A stretch of 64,000 bases of DNA from JANPBY01 sp963805505 (GTDB lineage: Bacteria; Actinomycetota; Actinomycetes; DATJPE01). Location of the stretch: the NCBI GenBank assembly GCA_963805505.1, contig CAWDUP010000002.1, positions 62,001 through 126,000 of the forward strand. The letters are read 5' to 3'. Numbering within the stretch: the stretch's first letter is position 1; the number at the start of each line of letters is the position of its first letter. The notes under the pieces were generated by a model that did no database searches, was not told where the DNA came from, and was given only the letters and a program-made list of their open reading frames with translations. The translations under genes and the position numbers were made by a program. Shown here piece by piece: positions 36,080-44,780 of this stretch.

Positions 36080-36520
36080 GTGCGACTGCTTCGAGGCGCC
36101 CGACCCACGCCCCCCCGCGTCCGCCGCCGCGACCGCCGGGGTCGCGGCCCGCGCGGTCCGATCACCCCGCCGCAGCTTCCGGTGGCGCGAACCAGAGCTG
36201 AACGCTTCGACGACGCCGTGGTCGACGCCCTCAATCATCTTGAACACAGGTGGGCCTCGGAGCTGGCCGGGGTCCAGGTGATCGTGGAGGACGTGCCACC
36301 GGAGACGACCGACCAGACCAGCCGCGAGGTCCCGCTGGGTCGCGTCGAGCCGTCCGCTCGCCGACGGCCGGCTCGCCTCGTCGTCTACCGCCGCCCGGTC
36401 GAAGCCCGAACGGAAAGGCGCAGCGAGCTCGAACCGATCACCCGGCTCGTGGTCGCCGGCTTGGTGGCCGAGCTGCTCGGGATCGCGGTCGAGGATGTGG
36501 ACGGCCCGGACGCCAGTTGA
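36080..36520 (+). CDS. Rv3259-type metallopeptidase-fold protein
   Basis: About 146 residues from GTG 36080 (VRLLRGARPTPPRV); the start is uncertain. A basic N-terminus leads into RTRAERFDDAVVDALNHLEHRWASEL, then GVQVIVEDVPP and a C-terminal RSELEPITRLVVAGLVAELLGI. This matches the zincin-like DUF1025 group found beside DUF3499 and whiB2. No HExxH zinc motif is visible, so the peptidase label should not be taken as activity. It is divergent from DUF3499 and convergent with the DUF5719 gene. Confidence 0.75.
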   Translation: MRLLRGARPTPPRVRRRDRRGRGPRGPITPPQLPVARTRAERFDDAVVDALNHLEHRWASELAGVQVIVEDVPPETTDQTSREVPLGRVEPSARRRPARLVVYRRPVEARTERRSELEPITRLVVAGLVAELLGIAVEDVDGPDAS

Positions 36521-36540
36521 GCTCGGGAACGATCCCGCGG

Positions 36541-38062
36541 TCAGCGGGAGCGAACACCGGTCGCCGGGTCGGGTGCAACCGCTGGCACCGTGACCGATGC
36601 GACGCCGGAGGTGAGCGGCACAGTCGAACGGAACGGCCCGCCCTCTCCGCTCCAGCTCAGCAACAACGCCGCCTCGACCGGACCGGAACCGGCAGCGGTC
36701 TGAACGACCAGCCCTGAGCCCCCGACCGTCTCCGGCACGACGAACCGCGTCGTCGTCCCGGCCGGGACGGAGACCTCACGGGTTGTCGGTTCCCCGCCCT
36801 TTGGTGCTAGGACGGTGACGGTCACGAGGGCCTGATCCCGAGTCGCCGTCAGTGCCAGCACTGCATGTCGGTTGGCATCGACCCGGAAGGGTGCGAATGA
36901 AGCCGGCTGGGTCAGCGCCCGGACCCCGGCGGTGTAGGCCATCTCGTCGCGGCCGTCGGCCAGCGGTGCGATCGTTCGCACGCCAGCAACGATGGGCACG
37001 TCGCTGGTCAGGAGGACGGCCGCCGCTGTCGTGCCCTTGAGGAATCGCGAGATGTCGACCGCGGTCACAGATCCAGCGGTGATCTCGAGCAGGGCCGACT
37101 TGTCCGGGGCGAAGGTGCCATCGTCGGCGACGATCTGTACGTTGACGATCGCGTCTGAGGTACCCGGAGCGGCCACCTGCAAGATCTGCTTCACCGGCGG
37201 CGCGCCCACCACCCCTGGCACGACCACTCGACGGGCCGGTGATGCGGACTGGGGTACGAAGTCAGCGCCTTTGGCGATCAGCCCGACGCTGTTCACGTCG
37301 GTCACGGCCGCGGCAACCCGCCCGGCCCGGGTGATGACGTGCAGAGCGACGCGTGCCGTTCCAGGCGCCATCACGTCCAGCCGCAACGCGCGCTGCGCGT
37401 GTGGCGCCACCTCGACCCCGACGCCTCCCTTGGCCTCCACCGGACCCGCAGGACCGAAGACCTTGACGTCCACCACCGCCGCGCTCGAATCGGTGTTGGT
37501 CAACCAGATCGTGGTCCGTCGTCCGATCGCACCGCCACCACCGACGAACCAAGCGCCACTGCTTGGCGCCACACAAGCCGTGGCCAGCAACCCGCGGCTG
37601 CGCCCTTGCTTGACTGCCGTCACCTGGCCGGCGCCAAGGTTGGGCGCGGTTTCACCTTCAGCCCTGGCGATCCAGGGGACTGTCTTCCGCTTCGACACCG
37701 GCGCTGGGGCTGAGGCGACCATTCCCGGTGCGTCAAGGCTGAACAGCGGCGCGGACGCACCACGCAGTGGCCGCCAGGACCACCTGGCCGGGACCAACCA
37801 GTCCGGACTCATCCGATGGGCTGGCATCGGCGGGCGACGCCGGCAAGGCCGTGACCACGCCGACCTGCGTGCTGGTCGCATTTCCAGCGACCGGCCGTGG
37901 GCAGGCCAGCACCGCGGCGGTGACGGGGCGAACGGTGGCCTCGGGGATGCTGGCAGCCGGTGCGCGGGCCAAGCCGGCGGCCACACAGGCGATGACGACG
38001 ACCGCCACTGCGAGCAAGGCCATCAGGGCGGGTCGACCCTTCGTGATCCCTGGGAGCCTCAT
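36541..38062 (-). pseudogene. DUF5719 family membrane-anchored protein, frameshifted
   Basis: The N-terminal part runs in one frame from ATG 38062 (MRLPGITKGRPALMALLAVAV, core GRPALMALLAV), giving a membrane anchor and ACPRPVAG region, and stops near 37733. The remaining 400 residues (from about LRGASAPLFSLDAPG to the stop at 36541) lie in another frame. The shift is one extra base, or two missing, at about 37775. The C-terminal part has repeated beta-sandwich strands (TTIWLTNTDSSAAVVDVKV). It is probably extracytoplasmic. The start overlaps the GT2 stop by four bases. Sequencing error is a real alternative. Confidence 0.75.
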
Positions 38063-41000
38063 GACCGGTCCAACCTGTCGTCTTCTTCGTCGTCCTCGAC
38101 TCGTCGACGGCTCGGGAGGGCGACCACGACCAGGACCAGGACGAGCACGCCCTCGGCCACGAGCCACCGACTGCGAGTCGTTGCGTCGTAGTCGAGGATC
38201 AGGGAGCCTCCCGCGGAGGGGAGGGCGAAACGCTGCGCCCAGCTAGCCGATGGACCGGCGTAGGCGGGCACGGGAGGTTCAAGGATCTCGGGCTGATCGG
38301 CCGGCATGGCGATGAGTGGTACGCCCGTCAGGGATGCTCGCCAGCCGGGGTCGGCCGCCTCCGCGAGTGCGAGCACCCGGGCGGATACCGAACCTTGCAT
38401 CGATCGAGCGGCCGGGATGTCGGCCTGGGCCGCGACGTCGCCCGAAGGCACAGCTTCCGCCCGACCGTCGGCCGATTGCACGCGAACGCGCGACGCTGTC
38501 CCGGCCACGCCCCACAGGGCGCTTCCGTCGGAAGCGGCCAGACGTTCCAGCCCTGGCGCCGAGTCCAGTGCATCGGTCAGCTGCGAGAGCGCGGGACGAG
38601 TGACAAGCACGAAACCGACGCCGTAGGTGGAAAGGCGAGCAGCGACATCGTCCCCGGAACGTCCCGACCCCAGATCAGCGACGACCGAACCCAGCGGCCC
38701 TGCCGCCGCCGCCGAAGGCGCGAGATCGGCGTCTCCCAGCGTTGGGCCGGCTCCACGAAGCACGGTGAAGCGCACCGGCTGCCCGCGGCGCTCGGCGAGC
38801 ACGAGGGTGGTGGGATGGCTGGGACTCTGCGCCGCGGCGGCCACAAAGGCCGGCAGCACATCGGCGCTGGCCCGGTTGAGCGGACCCTCCACGCCGCGCG
38901 CCACCCAGCTGACAGCAGCAGCCGCTGGGGTCAGCAAAGCCACCGCTACGACTAGCACCGCGACCGGCTGGCGCCAGCCGAATGCCCGCCGGGACAACGA
39001 GTCCTGCAGACCGCCGCTGCCGAGCACAGCCGCGGCGATCAGACCACCGCCAACGAGCAGGGTGGCGAATCCGGGCCAGGCAGTGACCTGCGTGCCGACG
39101 GAAGGGACGTCTACTCGTTGAATGACAGTCAGCAGACCCAGCAGCAGGCCGAGCAGGGCAACACCCAAAGCCGCAAGCACCGCCCCACGCCGCCGACCAA
39201 CCACCAAAGCCGCGAGGCCCGCAACAGCCAAACCGGCGGTGACCCACCACGCCGGCAAGCCTGGGCCTCCGGGCCAACCAAGAGCCAGTGCCCAGGTCGG
39301 GAGGTCCGGGTCAGCGAGTCCGAACGACTGCGCTCCTGGTTCAAGGAGGAGTCGGCTCGGATGCGTGATCAGTTGCCAAGACCACGGGAGCAGCAGCACG
39401 ACCGGGATCCCGAGAAGCACGAGGGCGCGCAGCCACCAGGGACGCATCGCCGAGCGCACCGGCGCGGCGCCGACTCCCCACGCGACCATGGACACGGCGA
39501 CCGCAGCCCAGGCCATCGGCACGAACGAGGCCACGACGGCGAGCAGCAGGCCGGTCGCCGCCACAGCCCGCCAGCTATGGATCGGCCTATGGATAGGCCT
39601 ATGGATAGGCGTCGTGTCCTCATGCGGCGGTCCCAATCGGCCGAGCGCCAAGACGAGCAGGGGCAGCATCCAGACCACCACGACGCTGCCCAGGTGGCCA
39701 CCGGACACGGCGCCGGTGACCGCAGGGAGTAGCGCGTAGGCGGCGCTGCCCCACACCCGCAACCTCATCGACGCGGTCAGCCGTCTGAGCAATAGATAGG
39801 CAGATGCTCCTGCCAGCGGTGCGGCGAGGACGAACAGCAGGCTCACGAGCAATCCCGGGCGGCCCAACGTCACCGCCGACGCTCCGCTCAGGATGGCCAG
39901 CCACGGTGGGGCGGGGGCACTCGAACCCACGCCGACCGGGTGCCACGCTTCGGCGTAGCGCTGCCACAAGTCGGTAGCTCCCTCCGGCGCAGGCAGGAGC
40001 GCGCCCCCTTGCAAGGGACCACCCAGCGCCAGCCCGCGCCAGGCCAGGACCGAGACGGCCACCAGTGCCAGGCTCACCACAGCCGCCGGACGTCGAAGCA
40101 GTCGGGCGAGTCCACCGCCGCCAACCCTCGTCATGGAGTCGCCCGCTTCGTCTCCGGGACCGGACTCGAGCGAACCGCCACCGGTCGACGAGGAGTCCGA
40201 GGTCGCAGCAGCCCCCGCGACGAGGGCTTCGAGGCCGCGCCTGAGGTGGACCCCTGACGGTGCCAGCAGCGGTCGAAGGCTGGACCACGGCTCGGTGATG
40301 GTCGGCGCTCGGCGGGTCCGGGCCCGATAGATCCGGTCGGGCCGGGCCACGGTTGCTCCCAGGGCGCGGACCTCGGCCAGCGCGTCCTGCGGGGCCTTGC
40401 CCAGCACCAGAGCGAGGGTGCGCACGAGAGAGCCGATCGTCAGCCGCACATAGGCCCACGGCATGGCCCGACGCGGCAGGTTTGCCAGCAACAACAGCAG
40501 CGCCGAGCGCCGATCGGCTCCGTGGGCGGTGACGCCGCCGACGGCCAGCGGACGTCGGCCGTGCGCGGCGGCTTCAGCATGATGAACGACAGCATCGGGA
40601 GCGACGACGACCCCGAATCCGGCGCGTCGCGCCCGCCAGCAGAAGTCCACGTCATCGCGGAACATGGGCAGGTCCTCGGAAAAGCCGCCCAGGGCGTCCC
40701 AGACATCGCGTCGAACCAGCATCCCGGCCGAGCCGACCGCCAAGACGTCTCGACGATCGTCGTGCTGGCCCTGGTCGGACTCGCCTGGCTCGAGGCCGGT
40801 CTCGCGGCGGCCGCTTCGTCCCACGGTCACCCCGAGCTCGAGCAGCAGCCGTCCATGGCGCCAACCGCGAATCTTGGCCCCCACGACGCCCGCGGTCGGA
40901 TTCTGCTCAGCGACGATCAGCTGCTCACGTAAGGCGCCAGGGGCTGGCGCGCAGTCGTCGTGCAGCAACCACAGCCACTCCACCACCTCGTTCCCACCTG

Positions 41001-41469
41001 GCGAACTGGGCAACCCCGGGGCCCCGCTGAGCGCAGACACGGCTCTGGCGACGGCGGTGCCGTAGCCCGTCGTGGTGGGCATCGACAGCACGCTGGCCGC
41101 GCCGATCGAACCCGTCAGCAAGTCGAGCGTCGCGTCGGTCGAGCCGGTGTCGATGGCGATGACGCGCCGGGGAGCGCGCTCCAGGTCGGCGAGGGCCGAG
41201 AGCGCGTACGGCAGCCACCGGGCACCGTCGTGCGAGATGAGCACGGCGGTGACATCGTGCCGTTGGATGCGCGCCTCTACGTCGGCGCGCTCGGCCGCTC
41301 GCCGCGCCGCCTCCTCATCGGGCTCATCATCGATGAAGGCGCGCCACTCCTGCGAAACCTGGGTGTATTCGACGACCTCAAGACCCTCACCCGGACGCTC
41401 AACTGAGCGTTCAACAGGCTGCGGAGACCCCGAACCCGGGTCGGGCGAGTCAGGAGGGGAAATGGACAC
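38059..41469 (-). CDS. large membrane glycosyltransferase, GT2 family
   Basis: A 1136-residue protein. A cytosolic GT2 domain spans about 70-330: TAVLISHDGARWLPYAL, IAIDTGSTDATLDLL, the HDD metal site (170-172), and DDVDFCWRARRAGFGV. About 14 membrane helices and extracytoplasmic segments follow, to about 1120. The architecture is that of large actinobacterial wall-polymer glycosyltransferases encoded next to DUF5719 and whiB2. It probably adds sugars to lipid-linked polymers. A 12-base tandem repeat adds three IHRP-type units (see repeat at 39575). Confidence 0.87.
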   Translation of the reverse strand: MSISPPDSPDPGSGSPQPVERSVERPGEGLEVVEYTQVSQEWRAFIDDEPDEEAARRAAERADVEARIQRHDVTAVLISHDGARWLPYALSALADLERAPRRVIAIDTGSTDATLDLLTGSIGAASVLSMPTTTGYGTAVARAVSALSGAPGLPSSPGGNEVVEWLWLLHDDCAPAPGALREQLIVAEQNPTAGVVGAKIRGWRHGRLLLELGVTVGRSGRRETGLEPGESDQGQHDDRRDVLAVGSAGMLVRRDVWDALGGFSEDLPMFRDDVDFCWRARRAGFGVVVAPDAVVHHAEAAAHGRRPLAVGGVTAHGADRRSALLLLLANLPRRAMPWAYVRLTIGSLVRTLALVLGKAPQDALAEVRALGATVARPDRIYRARTRRAPTITEPWSSLRPLLAPSGVHLRRGLEALVAGAAATSDSSSTGGGSLESGPGDEAGDSMTRVGGGGLARLLRRPAAVVSLALVAVSVLAWRGLALGGPLQGGALLPAPEGATDLWQRYAEAWHPVGVGSSAPAPPWLAILSGASAVTLGRPGLLVSLLFVLAAPLAGASAYLLLRRLTASMRLRVWGSAAYALLPAVTGAVSGGHLGSVVVVWMLPLLVLALGRLGPPHEDTTPIHRPIHRPIHSWRAVAATGLLLAVVASFVPMAWAAVAVSMVAWGVGAAPVRSAMRPWWLRALVLLGIPVVLLLPWSWQLITHPSRLLLEPGAQSFGLADPDLPTWALALGWPGGPGLPAWWVTAGLAVAGLAALVVGRRRGAVLAALGVALLGLLLGLLTVIQRVDVPSVGTQVTAWPGFATLLVGGGLIAAAVLGSGGLQDSLSRRAFGWRQPVAVLVVAVALLTPAAAAVSWVARGVEGPLNRASADVLPAFVAAAAQSPSHPTTLVLAERRGQPVRFTVLRGAGPTLGDADLAPSAAAAGPLGSVVADLGSGRSGDDVAARLSTYGVGFVLVTRPALSQLTDALDSAPGLERLAASDGSALWGVAGTASRVRVQSADGRAEAVPSGDVAAQADIPAARSMQGSVSARVLALAEAADPGWRASLTGVPLIAMPADQPEILEPPVPAYAGPSASWAQRFALPSAGGSLILDYDATTRSRWLVAEGVLVLVLVVVALPSRRRVEDDEEDDRLDRS
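39575..39610. repeat. 12-base tandem repeat within the GT2 gene
   Basis: Three tandem 12-mers: CTATGGATCGGC then CTATGGATAGGC twice. On the coding strand they add PIHRPIHRPIH to a loop after a membrane helix. Being a multiple of three, copy-number change would keep the frame. It is also lower in GC than its surroundings. Confidence 0.85.
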
Positions 41470-41540
41470 GGGGCGCCCACACTACCTGCGCTCTTACCGG
41501 ATTCTGGCGTCGCACCGATGCAGTCCTCGCGGGTCAGCTC

Positions 41541-41566
41541 GCCGGTCGGTGCGCTGGCCGACCGGC
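41541..41566 (-). terminator. strong hairpin after whiB2
   Basis: A perfect nine-base inverted repeat, GCCGGTCGG and CCGACCGGC with an eight-base loop, begins 14 bases after the whiB2 stop and before the GT2 gene. There is no T-run, as usual in high-GC actinobacteria. Position and stability suggest a terminator or attenuator separating whiB2 from the downstream polymer genes. Confidence 0.5.
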
Positions 41567-41579
41567 CCGTGCGCGGACG

Positions 41580-41927
41580 CTACATGGCCGCTTTCTTCAG
41601 CCGGCGGCGCTCCCGCTCGGACAGCCCTCCCCAGATGCCGAACCGCTCGTCGTGCGCCAGGGCGTACTCCAAGCACTCCGCGCGAACCTCACAACCCACG
41701 CAGACCTTCTTGGCCTCACGCGTCGACCCACCCTTCTCCGGGAAGAAGGATTCGGGGTCGGTCTGCGCGCACAGGGCGCGCTCCTGCCAGCTGAGTTCGG
41801 CCTCCGCTGGCTCCACGACGGCTGCCACCGCTTCGGCGGCTGCCTCGAACGCCTCCGCGCCAGCCTCGACGACACTGCTGTCCGGTGGCCCGTAGCTCAG
41901 AACCTGTAGCGGCTGCGCCACGCTCAT
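41580..41927 (-). CDS. whiB2: WhiB2-type Fe-S transcription factor
   Basis: A 115-residue WhiB protein from ATG 41927, which has a strong GAGGAGG site six bases upstream. The 4Fe-4S ligands Cys53, Cys76, Cys79 and Cys85 (ALCAQTD, VCVGCEVRAEC) and the GIWGGLSERERRRLKK turn and basic tail are intact. An alanine/glutamate-rich N-terminus precedes the core. WhiB2/WhmD/WhiB proteins control septation and division. An in-frame ATG at 42044 lies at the predicted transcription start, so a leaderless 154-residue form is possible. Confidence 0.92.
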   Translation of the reverse strand: MSVAQPLQVLSYGPPDSSVVEAGAEAFEAAAEAVAAVVEPAEAELSWQERALCAQTDPESFFPEKGGSTREAKKVCVGCEVRAECLEYALAHDERFGIWGGLSERERRRLKKAAM

Positions 41928-42051
41928 CGCGCGTCCTCCTCGACCCTGGTCCGGGTGCGCAGCCACCGAGAGCAGTGACCGTCGCGCGCCGGGAGCGTCC
42001 CGCTCGATCTGCATCGAGGGTGCCCACAACTGCCCGAACGACATGCGTGGA

Positions 42052-42081
42052 ATTACAGGGGAGTGACCCCCGCCACGTCAA
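42052..42081 (-). promoter_or_regulatory. whiB2 promoter
   Basis: Reading on the minus strand, TTGACG (42081-42076) and TGTAAT (42057-42052) are separated by 18 bases, a good match to a housekeeping sigma-70-type promoter. Transcription should start at about 42045-42044. The spacer contains GGGGAGTGACCCCC (plus strand, 42058-42071), a near-perfect inverted repeat that could be an operator. Confidence 0.65.
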
Positions 42082-42124
42082 GTGGCTGGCAGATTAAGTT
42101 TGTTCACTTTCAGTTACGAAACGA

Positions 42125-42955
42125 TTACGTAAGGTGAGAGACCTCGGCTCCCGCCCAGGTCAGAGTCACCTGAGCGCGTGGGGCAGGCGGCAGCTTGTCC
42201 CGAAAGGCTGCCACCTCGGGTTCGGCTGATTCGGGAAGACAGAGGCGCCGGGTGATCAGCGCTACGTCGATCGGGTGGCCCGGATCGGGAGCTGTCCAAT
42301 GGTCGACGATCAGGTCGCGCACTCCCGTGGCCGTGATGACCGCGGCAGCGTCCCGCCACGTTGGAGTGGTCGGCCGCTGGACAGCGTGGAAGTGCTCCCA
42401 GAGCGGGGCCATCCACGTCTGCGGGTGCACCGGCGGCAGTTCGACGACCACGCGGCGCCGGGCGCGAGCGGTCAATGCACGAACGAAGGGACCAAGATCT
42501 GCGACGTCGTAGAAGACGTGATGACAGACCACGAGATCATGCGCAACGATCGTCTCGGCCGACTCGGGCCACCGCCCCACCACGGTCGTCGTGGAAACCT
42601 CCGGCGCCAGCGATGTCGCCCGTTGCCGCAGCATCCCGAGCATCGCCTCGGACGGGTCGACCGCTGTCAGAGCCGTGGTCCGGTGGAGCAGCGGGAGCGA
42701 AGCAGCGCCAACCCCCGCACCGACGTCGAGCACCGATCCCGGTGCCACCAGCGTCGCCAGGGCTCGCTGGAAGCTCGCGCCACCCGGCGTCTGGACGGCC
42801 GTATCCGCACGTAGGGCGAACCGGTCCGCCGGGTGGCCCCACGGGGAACGGGCAGCCGCGGCCACGATCGCCGGAGGGATGGCCCACGCAGCCAACGCCG
42901 TTCGCCACTGCTCCTCCGCTGACGCCACGGTGCCATCATGGCTCTTACGGTCCAC
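42125..42955 (-). CDS. class I SAM-dependent methyltransferase
   Basis: A 276-residue Rossmann methyltransferase. Motif I is SVLDVGAGVGAASLPLL (about 93-109), followed by ALTAVDPSEAMLGML (motif II acid), and DLVVCHHVFYDV (motif IV region). A 70-residue N-terminal helical part precedes it. The substrate is unknown. It is divergent from a response regulator gene and upstream of whiB2, inside a block that separates whiB2 from fbiA. Confidence 0.85.
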   Translation of the reverse strand: MDRKSHDGTVASAEEQWRTALAAWAIPPAIVAAAARSPWGHPADRFALRADTAVQTPGGASFQRALATLVAPGSVLDVGAGVGAASLPLLHRTTALTAVDPSEAMLGMLRQRATSLAPEVSTTTVVGRWPESAETIVAHDLVVCHHVFYDVADLGPFVRALTARARRRVVVELPPVHPQTWMAPLWEHFHAVQRPTTPTWRDAAAVITATGVRDLIVDHWTAPDPGHPIDVALITRRLCLPESAEPEVAAFRDKLPPAPRAQVTLTWAGAEVSHLT

Positions 42956-43011
42956 TCACGGCGCCGCCTCGGCACCCGCGTCGGCGAGGTCAGAGCCGTA
43001 CGCTCGCTGAC

Positions 43012-43728
43012 ATGCCCCACGTGCTCGTCGTCGAGGACGACCTGACCGTCGCCGAAGTCGTCGTCTCCTACCTGCGCCGCGCCGGCCTCGATGCCACCCA
43101 CGTCGCTGATGGTGGCGACGTGCTCCCGACGTTCGACGCCACGCATCCGGACCTGGTCGTGCTCGACTTGATGCTGCCGACCCTTGACGGCCTGGAGGTC
43201 TGTCGGCGGCTGCGCGCCCTCGCGCCTCCCCACAACACCGTTCCTGTCGTGATGCTGACCGCGATGGGTGAGGAGGAAGACCGGGTCGCCGGACTCGTGG
43301 TCGGGGCCGACGACTACGTGACCAAGCCGTTCTCGCCGCGCGAGCTCGTGCTGCGCGTTCAATCCGTCCTTCGCCGGTCCACGAACGGCCGCGAACCCGG
43401 ACCGCCCGGAGCCGGCGCTCCGGAGACGTTGGTCGACGGTGACCTGACCGTAGATGTGACAGGGCACCGGGTGACTCTGGGCGACACCGAGCTTTCGCTG
43501 ACAGTTCGCGAGTACGACCTGCTGACCTTCCTGCTCCGACACCCCGAGCAGGCATTCAGCCGCGCCGAGCTGATGGAGCGGGTGTGGGGGTGGACGTACG
43601 GCGACCAGTCGACCGTGACCGTGCACGTACGGCGCCTCCGAGAAAAGGTCGAGGCCGATCCGGCCCAGCCCGTGCGGCTGGCCACCGTCTGGGGAGTGGG
43701 CTACCGGTGGGACCCGCGTGACGCCTGA
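43012..43728 (+). CDS. OmpR-family response regulator
   Basis: A 238-residue regulator from ATG 43012. The receiver has EDD (8-10), phosphoacceptor Asp52 (VLDLMLP), Thr83 and Lys105 (VTKPFSPREL). The C-terminal winged helix (about 140-236) includes LTVREYDLLTFLLRHPEQAF and VTVHVRRLREKVE. It overlaps the downstream kinase gene by 11 bases, so the two form a two-component system. Target genes are unknown. It is divergent from the methyltransferase gene with a 56-base spacer. Confidence 0.92.
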   Translation: MPHVLVVEDDLTVAEVVVSYLRRAGLDATHVADGGDVLPTFDATHPDLVVLDLMLPTLDGLEVCRRLRALAPPHNTVPVVMLTAMGEEEDRVAGLVVGADDYVTKPFSPRELVLRVQSVLRRSTNGREPGPPGAGAPETLVDGDLTVDVTGHRVTLGDTELSLTVREYDLLTFLLRHPEQAFSRAELMERVWGWTYGDQSTVTVHVRRLREKVEADPAQPVRLATVWGVGYRWDPRDA

Positions 43729-44728
43729 CCTGCAGGTGGTCCTGACCGCGGCGGTGTCCGCCGGTGCTGTGGGTCTGCTCGGCTGGGTGGCCGTTCGCCA
43801 GGTCGGGCGGCACTCGATCCGGTGGGCAGCCGTACTCGCGGCGATCACCACAGTGCTTGCCGTCACCGTCGGCGTCATAGCTACTGCCACCAGGATGTTC
43901 CTGTCCCAGCACGACCTCGGAGTGGTTCTCATCGTCTGCGCCGTGGCCGGCCTGGTGGCGATCGGCGTCGGAACAGCATTGGGGCGACAGGTGGGCCAAC
44001 TGCAGTCCGAGGCCGTCCGTCTCGCCGAGCAGCGCGAGCGTGACGTCGCGCTGGAGTCCTCACGGCGGGAGCTGGTGGCCTGGGTGAGCCATGACCTGCG
44101 CACGCCCCTGGCCGGCCTACGAGCGATGGCCGAGGCGCTCGAGGACGGAGTCGCTGAGGACCCAGCGCGCTACCACCGGCAGATGCGCCTCGAGGTCGAC
44201 CGGCTGTCCGGGCTCGTCGACGACCTCTTCGAGCTGTCCCGGATTCAGGCCGGCGCCTTGTCCCTTGCCTACGAGCAGATCCTGGCATCCGACCTCGTCT
44301 CCGACACCATCGCCGCAACCGACGCACTCGCGCAGGCGGGCCACGTACGCCTCAGCGGCGCGGCCACCGGCCCGCTTCCCGTCCGCGCCGACGGGCGGGA
44401 GGTTGGCCGAGCGCTGTCCAACTTGGTGGTGAACGCGATCCGGCACACCCCCGCGGACGGCGCGGTCACCGTCACGGCGGAGGGCAGGGCCGACGGCGGT
44501 GTCGTCCTGTCCGTGACCGACAGCTGCGGCGGCATCCCCGACATCGATCTGGAGCGCGTCTTCGACATCGCCTGGCGTGGCAACGCCGAGCGCAATCTCT
44601 CGGCCGGCGGAGGCCTCGGACTGGCTATCGTCCGCGGGATAGCCGAAGCCCATGGCGGCGCCGTCGATGTGCGCAACGTGGGTGGTGGTTGCCGCTTCGA
44701 GCTCGTGATTCCGGCCGCCAGCAGCTGA
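43718..44728 (+). CDS. sensor histidine kinase
   Basis: A 336-residue kinase from GTG 43718. Three hydrophobic segments (about 7-25, 36-57, 68-88) leave very little extracytoplasmic sensor. HisKA has phosphoacceptor His125 (AWVSHDLRTPLAGL). HATPase motifs are NLVVNAIRHTP and TDSCGGIPD, ending GGGLGLAIVRGIAEAHGG. With minimal loops it may sense membrane state or a partner protein. It pairs with the overlapping response regulator. Confidence 0.9.
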   Translation: MTPDLQVVLTAAVSAGAVGLLGWVAVRQVGRHSIRWAAVLAAITTVLAVTVGVIATATRMFLSQHDLGVVLIVCAVAGLVAIGVGTALGRQVGQLQSEAVRLAEQRERDVALESSRRELVAWVSHDLRTPLAGLRAMAEALEDGVAEDPARYHRQMRLEVDRLSGLVDDLFELSRIQAGALSLAYEQILASDLVSDTIAATDALAQAGHVRLSGAATGPLPVRADGREVGRALSNLVVNAIRHTPADGAVTVTAEGRADGGVVLSVTDSCGGIPDIDLERVFDIAWRGNAERNLSAGGGLGLAIVRGIAEAHGGAVDVRNVGGGCRFELVIPAASS

Positions 44729-44780
44729 CCGCAGGGCGGCAAACCGGGACCCCGGCCTGGCGTGACCGGATCGGACAGGG

